Notes: generated by a model not told the origin, from the letters alone. A stretch of DNA of 64,000 nucleotides from CAZSXU01 sp964610505 (GCA_964610505.1 CAZSXU010000020.1:1-64000); one strand, 5' to 3'; shown: positions 34,045 to 43,469, numbered from the stretch's first letter. A program made the numbers and translations.

Positions 34045-35256
34045 TCAGATGAGCCGCCTGCACGCGAGGCGGCGGTGGAAGGTGTCGGATTCCCTCTCGA
34101 CGGTGACCTCGACCGATTCTCCCTGGGCCGAGAAGATCCGGCCGATTTCCGGGCCCTCGTACTCGGCGATGCCGCGGCCGTTGATCTCGATGAGGTGATC
34201 CCCCGCGCGAAGGCCCTGCTCCTCGGCCGGAGAGTTCCGGATTACATCCTCGATTCGAAAACTTTCCTTCTCTCGAACCATGACCAGGCCGGCCATGTTG
34301 TACTCAAACGGTTCCCCGTAGGTCTCCCCGGGACGGAGGAACATCCGCTCGCCGCCGTAGTCGAACACCACGGTAAACCTCCGGAGGATTTCGTTGCCGA
34401 GCATCCCGTTGCGGCCAAGCTGGAGGGCGGGGCCCATGGATTCTTTCTCGGGGAAGGACGCCACCACCTCGCCGAAAGAAAAGGGACCCATGTGCAGATG
34501 CGCGATGCGTCCCGTGGAGCCCAACATCTCTCCGGTGAATCCCTCCGAGAGAATCCGGTTCCGGCCCTCGATGACTCGCTCCGGCGGACTCAAAACGTCC
34601 GCTGAGTGGGCGAAGAGCAAAAGCGGATCGTTCACTCCCGTATCCACGATCAGTTCCGCGGACATCCACTCGGTTCCGTCCACCGTGAGAGATGCGTCGA
34701 CCACGGGAATTCCGAAGGTGAATCCCAGCTTGAACGAATGGCCATAGTGGGAGGGCTCTTCGGTCAGATCATCATATAGACGGAGAACCTCTCGGTCGTA
34801 GTCCACCTCCACGACGTACTGGAACAGGCTCGCGCCGATGATGCCGTCGGCGTAGAGGTTCCCGAGAACACCTTCGTCCTGAATGACCAGCACCTGCTGC
34901 TCCCTCAGATTGACCCCCGAGAGTGAAACCGTTGCGCCGACCGCAACCTTCGCCGGCCTGCTGGCCCGGTCTCCACCGCCGCCGCCAAGCTGAATTTCCG
35001 TCACGTACTGGAGATCCAGACGCTCACCCGTTTCCGGCGCCAGAAGGATGATTCCGGGAGATCCCAGGCCCGTGTCCAGAATCAGCCGAAGTGCCATCGC
35101 TCCGTTGACGGTGGCCACGACATGAATGTGATCGTCCTCCATGACGAACGGAATCTCTCCAACCCGGACATCCTCGGCGCGCGCGGCGGGCAGGGCAAGG
35201 ATCGAGAAAAGCGCCGGAATCATAAGTAACCAGAATCGGATCCATGAACATCTCAT
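34045..35256 (-). CDS. Secreted retropepsin-like aspartic protease with two DTG motifs and a PDZ domain
   Basis: A 403-residue protein with a signal peptide (FWLLMIPALFSILALPAARA) and a GGAGG site ahead of the ATG at 35256. Two retropepsin-type lobes are visible: LRLILDTGLGSPGIIL and, ~150 residues later, AELIVDTGVNDPLLLF, so both catalytic aspartates may come from one chain instead of from a dimer. A C-terminal PDZ domain (IRNSPAEEQGLRAGDHLIEINGRGI) likely recognises substrate C-termini. It resembles PF13650-type bacterial aspartyl proteases. Its targets are unknown. Confidence 0.85.
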   Translation of the reverse strand: MRCSWIRFWLLMIPALFSILALPAARAEDVRVGEIPFVMEDDHIHVVATVNGAMALRLILDTGLGSPGIILLAPETGERLDLQYVTEIQLGGGGGDRASRPAKVAVGATVSLSGVNLREQQVLVIQDEGVLGNLYADGIIGASLFQYVVEVDYDREVLRLYDDLTEEPSHYGHSFKLGFTFGIPVVDASLTVDGTEWMSAELIVDTGVNDPLLLFAHSADVLSPPERVIEGRNRILSEGFTGEMLGSTGRIAHLHMGPFSFGEVVASFPEKESMGPALQLGRNGMLGNEILRRFTVVFDYGGERMFLRPGETYGEPFEYNMAGLVMVREKESFRIEDVIRNSPAEEQGLRAGDHLIEINGRGIAEYEGPEIGRIFSAQGESVEVTVERESDTFHRRLACRRLI

Positions 35257-35631
35257 GACTCAGAACCTCCATACAGGGTTCACGCGACTTGCCGGTGAAG
35301 CCGGGCTCTTTCGTCGTCTATCCCACACATGCATATACGTCCCTGCTCTTGGGGGGTTTCCGCCGAACGGCGGAACCCGGCGGTGATCGGCCGGCCGGGG
35401 ACCCGCAGGGGTCGGACCTTTGGGCTCCCATTTTGAATCTCACTCAATATCCCTGCAACCTTGGACGATGTGACGTGTAGAAACTGGAGGAGGCGTCCTT
35501 GCCGGGCGCCGGTCTACAAGCGAGACGTCGGGGCCCTTTCCGGCTTTACCTTTCCCGCCCCGGCCGCTACGCTCGGGAGTCTGATGTCGACGGTACAGGT
35601 TGAACGCCTCTTGTAAAGGAGAAAAGGACGA
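35257..35631. other. Divergent intergenic region with GC hairpins
   Basis: No gene is seen. CGGCCGGCCGGGGACCCGCA then GGGGTCGG (about 35389-35416) contains a GACCC/GGGTC hairpin. The region must hold promoters for the aspartic protease (minus) and serine hydrolase (plus); no strong -35/-10 pair stands out. Confidence 0.4.
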
Positions 35632-37023
35632 ATGGCCTGGCTTTGGAAGCGTACCGTTTGGCTGGCGGCACTTCTGGTCGTGACTCCGGCTCCCGCCGCC
35701 GCCCTCGACCCGGACCTCGGATCCCACATCGACGAGATGGTCGAACCCCTGCTTCGAGGGGAAATGGCGGTGGGGCTCGTTGTCGGCGTGATCGACTCCA
35801 GCGGGACGGAAGTTGCCGGATACGGGACCACGTCTCTGGAGGCGGGAAGGACACCCGGCGGCTCCACCCTCTTCGAGATCGGATCCCTGAGCAAAGTGTT
35901 CTGTGCTCTTCTCCTGGCGGACATGGTCGAGAGCGGCGACGCCCGCCTCGACGATCGCGCCGGCGACTGCCTGCCTCCCTTTGTCACCGTCCCACAATAC
36001 CATCGGAATCCCGAAAGGCAAATCACCCTTCAGGATCTCGTATCTCATACATCGGGGTTCCCGAGGTTACCGTCGAACCTGGAGCCCCGTGAGGTGACGA
36101 ATCCCTACGCCGACTACAGCGTGGCCCAGATGTACAGCTACGTGTCCGAATACGCTCTGCCCCGCGAACCCGGCGTGGCCTACGAGTACAGCAACATCGG
36201 CATGGGACTCCTGGGGCATATCCTCTCGCTCAAGACCGACAAGAGTTTTGAAGATCTCGTTGTCGAGAGAATCGCCGACCCCTTGGGGATGAAGGACACC
36301 CGGGTTGCCCTCTCGGATGAACAGACCACCCGGTTCGCCGAAGGGCACGACGCAGACGGCCGCCCGGCCCCAACCTGGGACATCCCCGCCATCCCTGCGG
36401 CCGGCGCCCTCCGATCCACGGTGAACGACCTGCTCCTCTTCCTCTCGGCCAACCTGGGCTTGACAGAAACCCCTCTGTCCAACGCGATCGCGGCGACGCA
36501 CCAACCGATTCTCGGGATCAACGACCGCGGCGACGGTGTCGGAATGGCCTGGCATCTTCAGTCCGGAGGCGTGATCTGGCACAACGGACAGAGCGGCGGA
36601 TACCACAGCATCGTGGCTTTTCACAAGGCGCTGGGAATCGGAGTCGTGGTGCTGAGCAATTCGGCGGTCATGGCGATCGACAAGCTGGGCCTCAGTATTC
36701 TGAAACTCATGGCGGGCGAGGAGGTGGAGCCCCTTCAGGTCCGGGTGCCGGTGCATATCGATCCGACACGGTTCGGCCGCTACGCCGGCGGCTATGAGCT
36801 TCCGATGGACATGACCGTCCGGGTCTTCCATGAGGGAGGCTATCTCTTCGTACAACCGAAACATCAGGCCCCGGTGCGTCTGTACCCGGAGTCCGAGACT
36901 CGATTCTTCCTGAAGGTGATCGACGCGCAGGTGGAATTCCTGATGGATGAAGAGACCGGTCAAGCAACGCACCTGATCTGGTCGCAGGGCGATCGAGAAA
37001 TCGCCGGGAAGAGGACCGACTAG
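35632..37023 (+). CDS. Secreted class C beta-lactamase-fold serine hydrolase
   Basis: A 463-residue exported protein (signal peptide LAALLVVTPAPAAA). Catalytic motifs: SLSK with Ser85 and Lys88, YSN at 186-188, and HNG at about 317. The N-terminal ~375 residues form the beta-lactamase/transpeptidase-like domain; the C-terminal ~85 residues are an accessory domain. Members act as D,D-peptidases, esterases or peptidases as well as lactamases; resistance cannot be inferred. The ATG follows an AAGGAG-like site. Confidence 0.87.
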   Translation: MAWLWKRTVWLAALLVVTPAPAAALDPDLGSHIDEMVEPLLRGEMAVGLVVGVIDSSGTEVAGYGTTSLEAGRTPGGSTLFEIGSLSKVFCALLLADMVESGDARLDDRAGDCLPPFVTVPQYHRNPERQITLQDLVSHTSGFPRLPSNLEPREVTNPYADYSVAQMYSYVSEYALPREPGVAYEYSNIGMGLLGHILSLKTDKSFEDLVVERIADPLGMKDTRVALSDEQTTRFAEGHDADGRPAPTWDIPAIPAAGALRSTVNDLLLFLSANLGLTETPLSNAIAATHQPILGINDRGDGVGMAWHLQSGGVIWHNGQSGGYHSIVAFHKALGIGVVVLSNSAVMAIDKLGLSILKLMAGEEVEPLQVRVPVHIDPTRFGRYAGGYELPMDMTVRVFHEGGYLFVQPKHQAPVRLYPESETRFFLKVIDAQVEFLMDEETGQATHLIWSQGDREIAGKRTD

Positions 37024-37090
37024 GTCCCCGCGGTGGCTCGCAAAGGGAATCGATCCGGCTCGCGCGGTTCCAGCGTGTTCATCATTCCTC

Positions 37091-37120
37091 GAAACTTACT
37101 CTACCTTCTTGGTGTATCAT
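37091..37120 (+). promoter_or_regulatory. Candidate ECF-type promoter upstream of the sigma factor gene
   Basis: GAAACTT (37091-37097) resembles the AAC-type -35 of ECF promoters, and TATCAT (37115-37120) lies 17 bp further. Placement ~110 bp before the sigma factor start would allow autoregulation; this is inference. Confidence 0.4.
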
Positions 37121-37226
37121 ACATTAGCCGTTTCTCGAAATTTCCTGCGACCTGGAGAGCGCCCCAAGCGTCTACGGAACGAGGGCCAGTATCCGGCGAC
37201 CCACCCTGAGAGGATGGAAGGGCAAC

Positions 37227-37853
37227 GTGCAGCAGGCGGAATCCTGGAAGCGACTGATCGATCTTCTGAGACCGATTCACGATCAGGCGGCGGCGACGGC
37301 CCGGCGACTCGGCCGGTCCGAGACCGACGGGGACGACCTCTTCCAAGAGGCCGTGCTTCGCGCGTACGAGAAACTTCCGACCCTCAGAGAGGAGTCGTGC
37401 TTTCGATCCTGGTTCTACTCTGTTCTTCTCTCCGTGCACCGTAGTCGTTACCGTCGAAGCTTCTGGCGTCGCTTCGTCTCTTTTGAGGGGAGCGATGCCT
37501 CGAGGATCGATCCGGCGGGCGAGGACGGGACCGAGTGGGATGAACAGCGGCGGGGAGCCGAGCGGGTGTCCCGGGCACTCGCGACTCTTCCCCCCGTCCA
37601 GCGAGAGGCCGTGGTGCTCTTCGAGATCGAGGGGTTTTCGATCGAGGAGATCGCGGACCTCCAGAAGGTCTCCATTTCAGCGGTAAAGTCGAGGCTCGCG
37701 CGCGGGCGTGAGCGGCTTCGCCGCTACTACGAGAGGCCGGGAGTGTTGCCGGACCGGACGGACTCCGGACGGAATACTTCTTCGCTCGGCGCCATGACGC
37801 TTCTTCATACGCCGCGTCGAGCCCGTCCTCTCACGGAGGGTGAACCGTCATGA
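37227..37853 (+). CDS. ECF RNA polymerase sigma factor
   Basis: A 208-residue sigma factor starting at GTG (37227) behind GGAAGGG. Sigma-2 lies at ~15-80 (DGDDLFQEAVLRAYEKL; CFRSWFYSVLLSVHRSRYRR) and sigma-4 at ~113-165 (LPPVQREAVVLFEIEGFSIEEIADL, then SAVKSRLARGRERLRRYY). It overlaps the next gene by four bases (ATGA), so the pair is translationally coupled, as is usual for an ECF factor and its anti-sigma partner. Confidence 0.92.
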   Translation: MQQAESWKRLIDLLRPIHDQAAATARRLGRSETDGDDLFQEAVLRAYEKLPTLREESCFRSWFYSVLLSVHRSRYRRSFWRRFVSFEGSDASRIDPAGEDGTEWDEQRRGAERVSRALATLPPVQREAVVLFEIEGFSIEEIADLQKVSISAVKSRLARGRERLRRYYERPGVLPDRTDSGRNTSSLGAMTLLHTPRRARPLTEGEPS

Positions 37854-38962
37854 AACCTCCACAGTTCAGAGATCCGGATGAAGCCGAGGGAGCGCGTCGG
37901 ATCTCCGACCAGCTGGGCCGGGATCTGGAAGCGCTCGGGAAATCGACCGCCCGGAATGTGCCCAACATCGACAGAACTGCAGAGGCCATATGGAATCGGA
38001 ATCTGCGTAAGCCCCAGGAGGGATGGCTCATGAACCTGTTCCAGTCACTCAAGTCTCGGCCCCGGCTGGCGACGGCGCTCGGCGTGGCCGTAGTCGCCGC
38101 CGTGCTGTTGGCCGTACCCGTGTCCTACACTCGAACCACGGGCTACGAGGCGCGCCTGGCCCTGGCCGGTCCTCTGCCGCAGGGAACGAACCTGCGCATG
38201 ATCGCCGACGAGTTCGGGAAGGCTCTCCAGGCGGAGGACATCTCCGTTCACGCCGGAATGGGCGGCTCCACCCTGATCGCTCAGTTGCCCGTGCGCGCTC
38301 GGTCCACCGTCCAGGGAATTACCGAAGCCTTCGCCCAGGAGCTCAACGACCGCGGTCTGGAAGCGGAAGCCCGGATCCGCCCGCTTACCGAGCGCGTGAC
38401 GGGTAACGTCTATGCGGCGGCGGCCGATCAGATCGTCGCCATTCAGGTCAACAGCGATGGCAAGACCGACGAGGAAATCGCCGAGGAAATCCGCTCGCAA
38501 CTGGAGGACGCCGGATTCGCCAACGCGTTCGTAGACGTCGAGATGGGCGACGGCCAGATGAAGATCGAGATGCAGATGACGAAAGACTCCGATGATGCTC
38601 TCGGACCGATTCAGGTCAGCATCGACGGCATGGAACCTCCACTGCCGGGAGACGCCTGCTCCGAGCGAGCCTTTGAGCTCTATCTATCTCCCGAGGGCAA
38701 GACCGCCGAAGAGATCGAGGCCGAGATTCGCGCCCATCTCGAAGCATTGGGCATCGAGAATCCGCAGATCAGGGTCTTCGAAGGCGAGAACGGACTCGAG
38801 GTGGACTGTGGAGACATCTGCAGCGGCGACGGCATGGAACAGCAGTTCATCAAGATCAACATCGGCGACGGCTGCTGCCCGGGCGATCCGACCGTGAACG
38901 CTTCGCCCAAGTCCGAGCAGGAGTCAAAGACCTGGAGCGAGGTCAAGAAGAAGTACAAGTAA
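37850..38962 (+). CDS. Single-pass membrane protein, candidate anti-sigma factor with repeated ectodomain
   Basis: A 370-residue protein coupled to the ECF sigma gene by an ATGA overlap. Residues 1-72 are cytoplasmic and helical, 74-93 form one membrane helix, and the remaining ~275 residues are extracytoplasmic. The cytoplasmic part lacks the H-x3-C-x2-C zinc motif of classical ZAS anti-sigma factors. The ectodomain carries two similar units: 203-240 (DGKTDEEIAEEIRSQLEDAG...) and 282-319 (EGKTAEEIEAEIRAHLEALG...), each followed by an acidic V-x-V strand, plus a Cys-rich tail (C320, C324, C342, C343). I recognise no family. Position suggests it senses an envelope signal. Confidence 0.7.
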   Translation: MKPPQFRDPDEAEGARRISDQLGRDLEALGKSTARNVPNIDRTAEAIWNRNLRKPQEGWLMNLFQSLKSRPRLATALGVAVVAAVLLAVPVSYTRTTGYEARLALAGPLPQGTNLRMIADEFGKALQAEDISVHAGMGGSTLIAQLPVRARSTVQGITEAFAQELNDRGLEAEARIRPLTERVTGNVYAAAADQIVAIQVNSDGKTDEEIAEEIRSQLEDAGFANAFVDVEMGDGQMKIEMQMTKDSDDALGPIQVSIDGMEPPLPGDACSERAFELYLSPEGKTAEEIEAEIRAHLEALGIENPQIRVFEGENGLEVDCGDICSGDGMEQQFIKINIGDGCCPGDPTVNASPKSEQESKTWSEVKKKYK

Positions 38963-38986
38963 TCCGGCCACTGTTGTGTCTGTTCA

Positions 38987-39012
38987 AAGGGCGGGTTTTC
39001 GGACCCGCCCTT
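38987..39012 (+). terminator. Hairpin after the sigma/anti-sigma pair
   Basis: A perfect 10-bp stem (AAGGGCGGGT 38987-38996 with ACCCGCCCTT 39003-39012, loop TTTCGG) lies 25 bp past the stop codon. It is strong and well placed, but no T tract follows. Confidence 0.6.
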
Positions 39013-39098
39013 AAACTGCAGAAAGGTGAAAGTCGAGAGTCGAGATCGAAATGCGTCATTCCATACTTGTCTCCGGGCGGGCCTCCAAGGCCTGCCCC

Positions 39099-39127
39099 TT
39101 GACATTCGACACTTTTCTGGATACTAT
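39099..39127 (+). promoter_or_regulatory. Sigma-70-type promoter for the serpin gene
   Basis: A perfect -35 TTGACA (39099-39104) is 17 bp from -10 TACTAT (39122-39127), about 100 nt upstream of the ATG at 39227. Confidence 0.65.
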
Positions 39128-39226
39128 GTGTTGTTGAAATGAATGACGCAGGCTGGAGAAATTCCGGCCGGCCAGTGCCCGCTTCCCAATCGGGCGAACC
39201 CTCCACCACTAGAAAAGGAGGGAACC

Positions 39227-40609
39227 ATGCTTCGCACATTCCTGAACCGGTGGTCCCCCCTGTCCGTGATCGGCCTTCTGATCGTACTGTCTCTCTGCGG
39301 GTGCGGAGACTCTGCGAAGAAACCCACCGGCGGTGATCCCGCCGAGAACAATGCCGAGGTCGTCATCACCGGCGACGACACCTGGCAGAGCCTTCATTCG
39401 ACACTCCAGCGGAATCTTACACCCGACGACTCGGATCTGGGCGAGCTCGTTCGGGGGAATCACGAGTTCACACTGGCACTCTACAGAACATTGATCGAGG
39501 GCAAGGACGAATCGGAGAATCTCCTCGTCTCCCCCTTGAGTATCCGAACGGCGTTTGCCATGGTCCATGCGGGCGCCCGGGGGGAAACAGAGACGGAGAT
39601 GGCCGAGGCGCTGTGCTACGGCCTCGGCCAGACGGACCTCCACAATGCGTACAACGTTCTTGATCTCGAGCTGGCCAAGCGCAACCACCCGGGCGATGCC
39701 GAGTGGGATCCCGTGGAGATCTACGTCGCCAATGCCTTCTGGGGAGAGATTACGTTCCCCTTCCGCAAAGAGTATCTCGACGTCCTCGCCGAGAACTACG
39801 GCTGTGGAATCGAAGCGATGGACTATCGGGGAGCTTTCGAGGCGGCGCGGGAGATCATCAACGGGTGGGTCGAGGATCGAACGATGGACAGGATACAAAA
39901 TCTCCTGCCGGCTGGCTCGCTCGACGCACTCACTCGAGCCGTCATCACGAACGCCCTATACCTGAAAGCGCCCTGGGCATCACCTTTTAATGAGTTGGAT
40001 ACTCAGGACGGCCCGTTCTATCTGCTCGACGGCGGTACGGTGTCGGTTCCGATGATGTGGCAGGATGAATACTATCCGTACGTCGAAGGCGACGGATACC
40101 AGGCCGTTGAGCTCAACTATCACCACGATGAACTCTCCATGGTGATTCTACTCCCGGCGTCCGGGAGCTTCTCAGAGTTCGAGTCGAGCCTGGATGCGGA
40201 TCGGCTTGCCGGCATTCTCTCGGATCTGGGAGACCTGACCAAGATCGCCCTCACCCTGCCTTCGTTCAGCTTCGAATCGAGCTTCAGGCTCAAGGAGACG
40301 CTGAAGGCAATGGGAATGGAGGTGCCGTTTATCCCGTGTTTCGCGAAGACGCTCGATCCCTGTGCGGACTTCAGCGGGATGATCGATGCGGACGACCGGC
40401 ACCTCTATATCAGCGAGGCCTTCCACAAAACGTTTATCGCCGTCGATGAGAAGGGTACCGAGGCCGCGGCCGCCACGGCGGTCGTCGTAAGCGAGACGTC
40501 GATCGTGCAGAACCAGCTCAAGGCGGACCGGCCCTTCCTGTTCCTGATTCGCGACCGCGCGACCGGCGCAATCCTCTTCTTCGGGCGCGTGATGAATCCG
40601 GAGGCATGA
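39227..40609 (+). CDS. Serpin-family protease inhibitor lipoprotein
   Basis: A 460-residue lipoprotein starting at 39227 behind AAAGGAGG; the signal ends in a Cys-rich lipobox (VLSLCGC). The serpin fold is clear: ENLLVSPLSIRTAFAMVHAG, VITNALYLKAPWASPF, VELNYHHDELSMVILLP, and the C-terminal RPFLFLIRDRATGAILFFGR. The reactive-loop hinge EKGTEAAAATAVVV keeps the small residues needed for loop insertion, so it should be inhibitory. Counting from the hinge Glu as P17 puts the P1 position near the Thr of SETS. It may protect the surface from foreign proteases or restrain the host's own, such as the secreted C25 peptidase; that is inference. Confidence 0.92.
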   Translation: MLRTFLNRWSPLSVIGLLIVLSLCGCGDSAKKPTGGDPAENNAEVVITGDDTWQSLHSTLQRNLTPDDSDLGELVRGNHEFTLALYRTLIEGKDESENLLVSPLSIRTAFAMVHAGARGETETEMAEALCYGLGQTDLHNAYNVLDLELAKRNHPGDAEWDPVEIYVANAFWGEITFPFRKEYLDVLAENYGCGIEAMDYRGAFEAAREIINGWVEDRTMDRIQNLLPAGSLDALTRAVITNALYLKAPWASPFNELDTQDGPFYLLDGGTVSVPMMWQDEYYPYVEGDGYQAVELNYHHDELSMVILLPASGSFSEFESSLDADRLAGILSDLGDLTKIALTLPSFSFESSFRLKETLKAMGMEVPFIPCFAKTLDPCADFSGMIDADDRHLYISEAFHKTFIAVDEKGTEAAAATAVVVSETSIVQNQLKADRPFLFLIRDRATGAILFFGRVMNPEA

Positions 40610-40640
40610 ACGAAAACACTCGAGGCGGGCACCCGAAATC

Positions 40641-41456
40641 CTACTCGACATTCGGTTCCTTCTTCGCCCAAGGCTTGGACCGGGGAAGCCTGCCGAGTTC
40701 GAGGGTGGCGATGGAGATATTGTCGGAGCTTCCGCCGTAGTACGCAAGGCTCGCGAGGTTCTTGAGGGCCGGGCGCATGTGCCGATGGCCGACCAGTTGC
40801 CCGTGAATCACCCCGGGCTTCACGACGGGCTCCAGGATCGAGCCGGTCAAGCCGTCGGAACACAGGAAATAGATCTCATTCTCCCGGATCGGGAGACGCC
40901 GGGTATCCGGTGCCGCCTGGCCTTCGGTTCCCAGCGCGCGAGTGAGGGTCGCCGACAGGGCGGCGTACTCGATGGATTCCCTGAGTTCCTCAAGGGTCTT
41001 GACATCTTTGTCGAGAACTTCCTGGAGAACGGTGTGGTCCTTGGTGACCGGCTCCGCGCCGCTTCCCGTGACCCGGTAACACCGGCTGTCCCCGACCCAT
41101 CCCACTACCACATCGGCCTCCCCAACGGCGGCCAGCACCAGGGTCGTTCCCATGCCCCGCAGGGACTCGTCCGCCTGTCCCTCTTCAGCGATTCGACGGT
41201 GGCAGGAAAGAAAGAGCGTCCGGACCCATGAGACCAGATCCGAATCCGTCGGCGGGGGTTCCCGGAGAGATTCCTTCACCGTCGCAACGGCCAGACCGGC
41301 GGCTCTCGCCCCCCCCCGGACGCCGCCCATGCCGTCGGCCAGGGCAGCCACGGCGCGCAGGCACCCTTGACGACGCCGGTACGTTCTTCCCCAGACCGAG
41401 TCCTGATTCTCCGCCCGCCTACCCTGGATGCTGATCCCCGAAAAAAGAACCCTCAT
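40641..41456 (-). CDS. PP2C-family serine/threonine phosphatase
   Basis: A 271-residue phosphatase. The ATG at 41456 begins the family's opening strand (VLFSGISIQGRRAENQD); the ribosome site is poor. Metal-binding motifs are RAENQDS, ADGMGG, GDSRCYR, CSDGLTG and SSDNIS. It removes phosphate from Ser/Thr and would oppose Hanks-type kinases such as the kinase-like protein at 58184-58912, though the genes are not adjacent. It is convergent with the serpin gene and divergent from an M48 gene. Confidence 0.9.
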   Translation of the reverse strand: MRVLFSGISIQGRRAENQDSVWGRTYRRRQGCLRAVAALADGMGGVRGGARAAGLAVATVKESLREPPPTDSDLVSWVRTLFLSCHRRIAEEGQADESLRGMGTTLVLAAVGEADVVVGWVGDSRCYRVTGSGAEPVTKDHTVLQEVLDKDVKTLEELRESIEYAALSATLTRALGTEGQAAPDTRRLPIRENEIYFLCSDGLTGSILEPVVKPGVIHGQLVGHRHMRPALKNLASLAYYGGSSDNISIATLELGRLPRSKPWAKKEPNVE

Positions 41457-41978
41457 GTGCCGCCCCGCGCTCCTGCCCCTCGTCTGGATGCCCGATGCTC
41501 CGGCTCGGCCCAATCTTCTCCTCCTCTTGTATAGAGGGTGCATCACGCGTTGGCAACACATTTGACCGTTCTCCAACAAGATCGGCAGAACGGGGCCGCG
41601 CGTTGACTCGGGATTGTGGAGGAAGATCCGCCTTCGGGCTCTCTGATCTGTAGATGTGCGGACCCTACACTTGTTCTTGACTTCGCAAGAAAAGAATGAT
41701 ATTCGGTTTTGGGAATGTCCGGCATCTACAAAGAAGCGGGCAGTGAAAATTCCGCCCGTGCATGTAAATGGGGCGGGATGGGCGCAACTCGTCCGCTTTG
41801 CGTTGTGCCTCGGGCCCGTGCGCCGAGCGTTCGGCACCTCGTCGGGGACACATCTCGCGGTGGGTGGGCATTCGGGCAAAGGTGATGGGAGCGGGTCACT
41901 TCGAATGCACCCATGCGGGACGCGTTCAATGGTCCCGCAGTTTCGCTTTCGGGCGATGTCTGATCGTAGGGGTCCTGG
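41457..41978. promoter_or_regulatory. Divergent intergenic region upstream of PP2C and M48 genes
   Basis: No gene is supported in these 522 bp. TTGACT (41677-41682) is 17 bp before a poor -10 (TATTCG, 41700-41705) facing the M48 gene. A GC hairpin-like stretch (GTGCGCCGAGCGTTCGGCAC, about 41819-41838) lies closer to it. Confidence 0.35.
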
Positions 41979-43469
41979 ATGTCGCGCTCAACCTCTCTGA
42001 TTTCAAGAGCCGTCCTGGCGATTGCCGTAACGGTGGGATTCTACGTTCTGTCTCTCGCGATCGTGGCCGTGCTCCTCTATATCCCGTACGTTGGCTGGAA
42101 GTACCTGGGGATTCTCCACGCGCTGTTCTTGATCCTCTGTATCCCGGGCGCGGCCGTCATCCTCTGGTCGATTCTCCCGAGACCGGACCGTTTTGCGCCT
42201 CCCGGATCAATCCTGGACCCGGGACGGTATCCCAAGCTGTTCGAGACCCTCTCCGGCGTGGCCCGGGCCATCCATCAAGAAATGCCTTCGGAAGTCTACC
42301 TGCTCCCGCAAGCCGAAGCCTGGGTAGCCCACCGTGGCGGGTTTCTGGGCCTCGGAAGCCGGCGTGTGATGGGCATCGGCCTGCCGCTCCTGGAAGCACT
42401 CAGCGTGCAACAGCTCCGGGCGGTGTTGGCGCACGAGCTCGGTCATCTCCACGGCGGGGATACCCGACTGGGTCCCTGGATTCATCGGACCCGTCAAGCC
42501 ATCGCCCGCACGCTTCAGGAGCTGGACAAGCACGGATCGAAACTCAAGATCCTCTTCGCCCTCTACGGCATGATGTTCCTTCGAATCACTCGCTCGGTGT
42601 CCCGACAGCAGGAACTGACAGCGGATGAGACGGCGGCCCGGGCCGTAGGGTCCGGCCCTCTCATCGAAGGACTGCGCCTGATTCGGTGCCTCCAACCCGC
42701 CTGCGAAGCGTATTGGATCAACTGGGTGAAGCCCATCGTAGAGAGGGGCTTCCGCCCGCCCATGCTCGAAGGCTGTCGGCGATTTCTGGATTCCGCACCG
42801 GTGGCGGAGGCCATTGTGGAATGTCTCACTTCCAAGATCCCTCCCCGGAGAACCCACCCCTACGACACTCACCCTCCTCTCCAGGAACGGATCGCTTTTC
42901 TCGAGCATCTGCCCGAAGTCGCCTGGCCCGGCGGGACTTCTCCGGCCCTCACGTTGATTGAGAGCACGGAGGAACTCGAGATTCAACTTTTCCAATGGAT
43001 GCTCCAGGTGCCCCAGACCGACAGAGTGATCCCGATAACGTGGGACAATGTCGGCCGGGAGGTCTGGCTTCCGGATCAGAGAGAGATCGCGAGGAAACAT
43101 GCTCGGGCTCTGCTGGGCATCACGCCGCAAGGGATTCCTGAACTCTCCCGTGACCTCGAGGGTCTTTCCAGGAGTCTTGGAAAACCGGTGGCGGAAGGCG
43201 TCACCGCCGAAGAACGCCGCGACTGGGCGCAACAGACTCTCGGCACGGTATTGGCCGTAGCGCTGGACACCCGGGGCTGGGAGATCCGCTTTGAGGTGGG
43301 CGAGGAAGTGATCTTCCTTCACGAGGGAATGGTGATTCGACCTTTCACCGTCATCCCTCGACTGATCTCCGGCGAGCTTACGCGGAAAGCCTGGGAGAGA
43401 ACCTGCGAAGTATCCGGAATCCTGGATCTGGATCTGGGGAAGGCGGTGATGGAGGGCTCCGAACATTGA
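41979..43469 (+). CDS. Second M48 family membrane metalloprotease
   Basis: A 496-residue protein starting at 41979. Two N-terminal hydrophobic helices (~10-33 and ~43-62) precede the zinc motif HELGH at ~152 (VLAHELGHLHGGDTR), and the third-ligand region is QQELTADETAARAVG. HPPLQERIAFLEHL follows, as in other M48 proteins. The C-terminal ~180 residues are an unidentified soluble domain. This is the second M48 enzyme in the window; it lacks a LemA neighbour and is divergent from the PP2C gene. Confidence 0.87.
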   Translation: MSRSTSLISRAVLAIAVTVGFYVLSLAIVAVLLYIPYVGWKYLGILHALFLILCIPGAAVILWSILPRPDRFAPPGSILDPGRYPKLFETLSGVARAIHQEMPSEVYLLPQAEAWVAHRGGFLGLGSRRVMGIGLPLLEALSVQQLRAVLAHELGHLHGGDTRLGPWIHRTRQAIARTLQELDKHGSKLKILFALYGMMFLRITRSVSRQQELTADETAARAVGSGPLIEGLRLIRCLQPACEAYWINWVKPIVERGFRPPMLEGCRRFLDSAPVAEAIVECLTSKIPPRRTHPYDTHPPLQERIAFLEHLPEVAWPGGTSPALTLIESTEELEIQLFQWMLQVPQTDRVIPITWDNVGREVWLPDQREIARKHARALLGITPQGIPELSRDLEGLSRSLGKPVAEGVTAEERRDWAQQTLGTVLAVALDTRGWEIRFEVGEEVIFLHEGMVIRPFTVIPRLISGELTRKAWERTCEVSGILDLDLGKAVMEGSEH

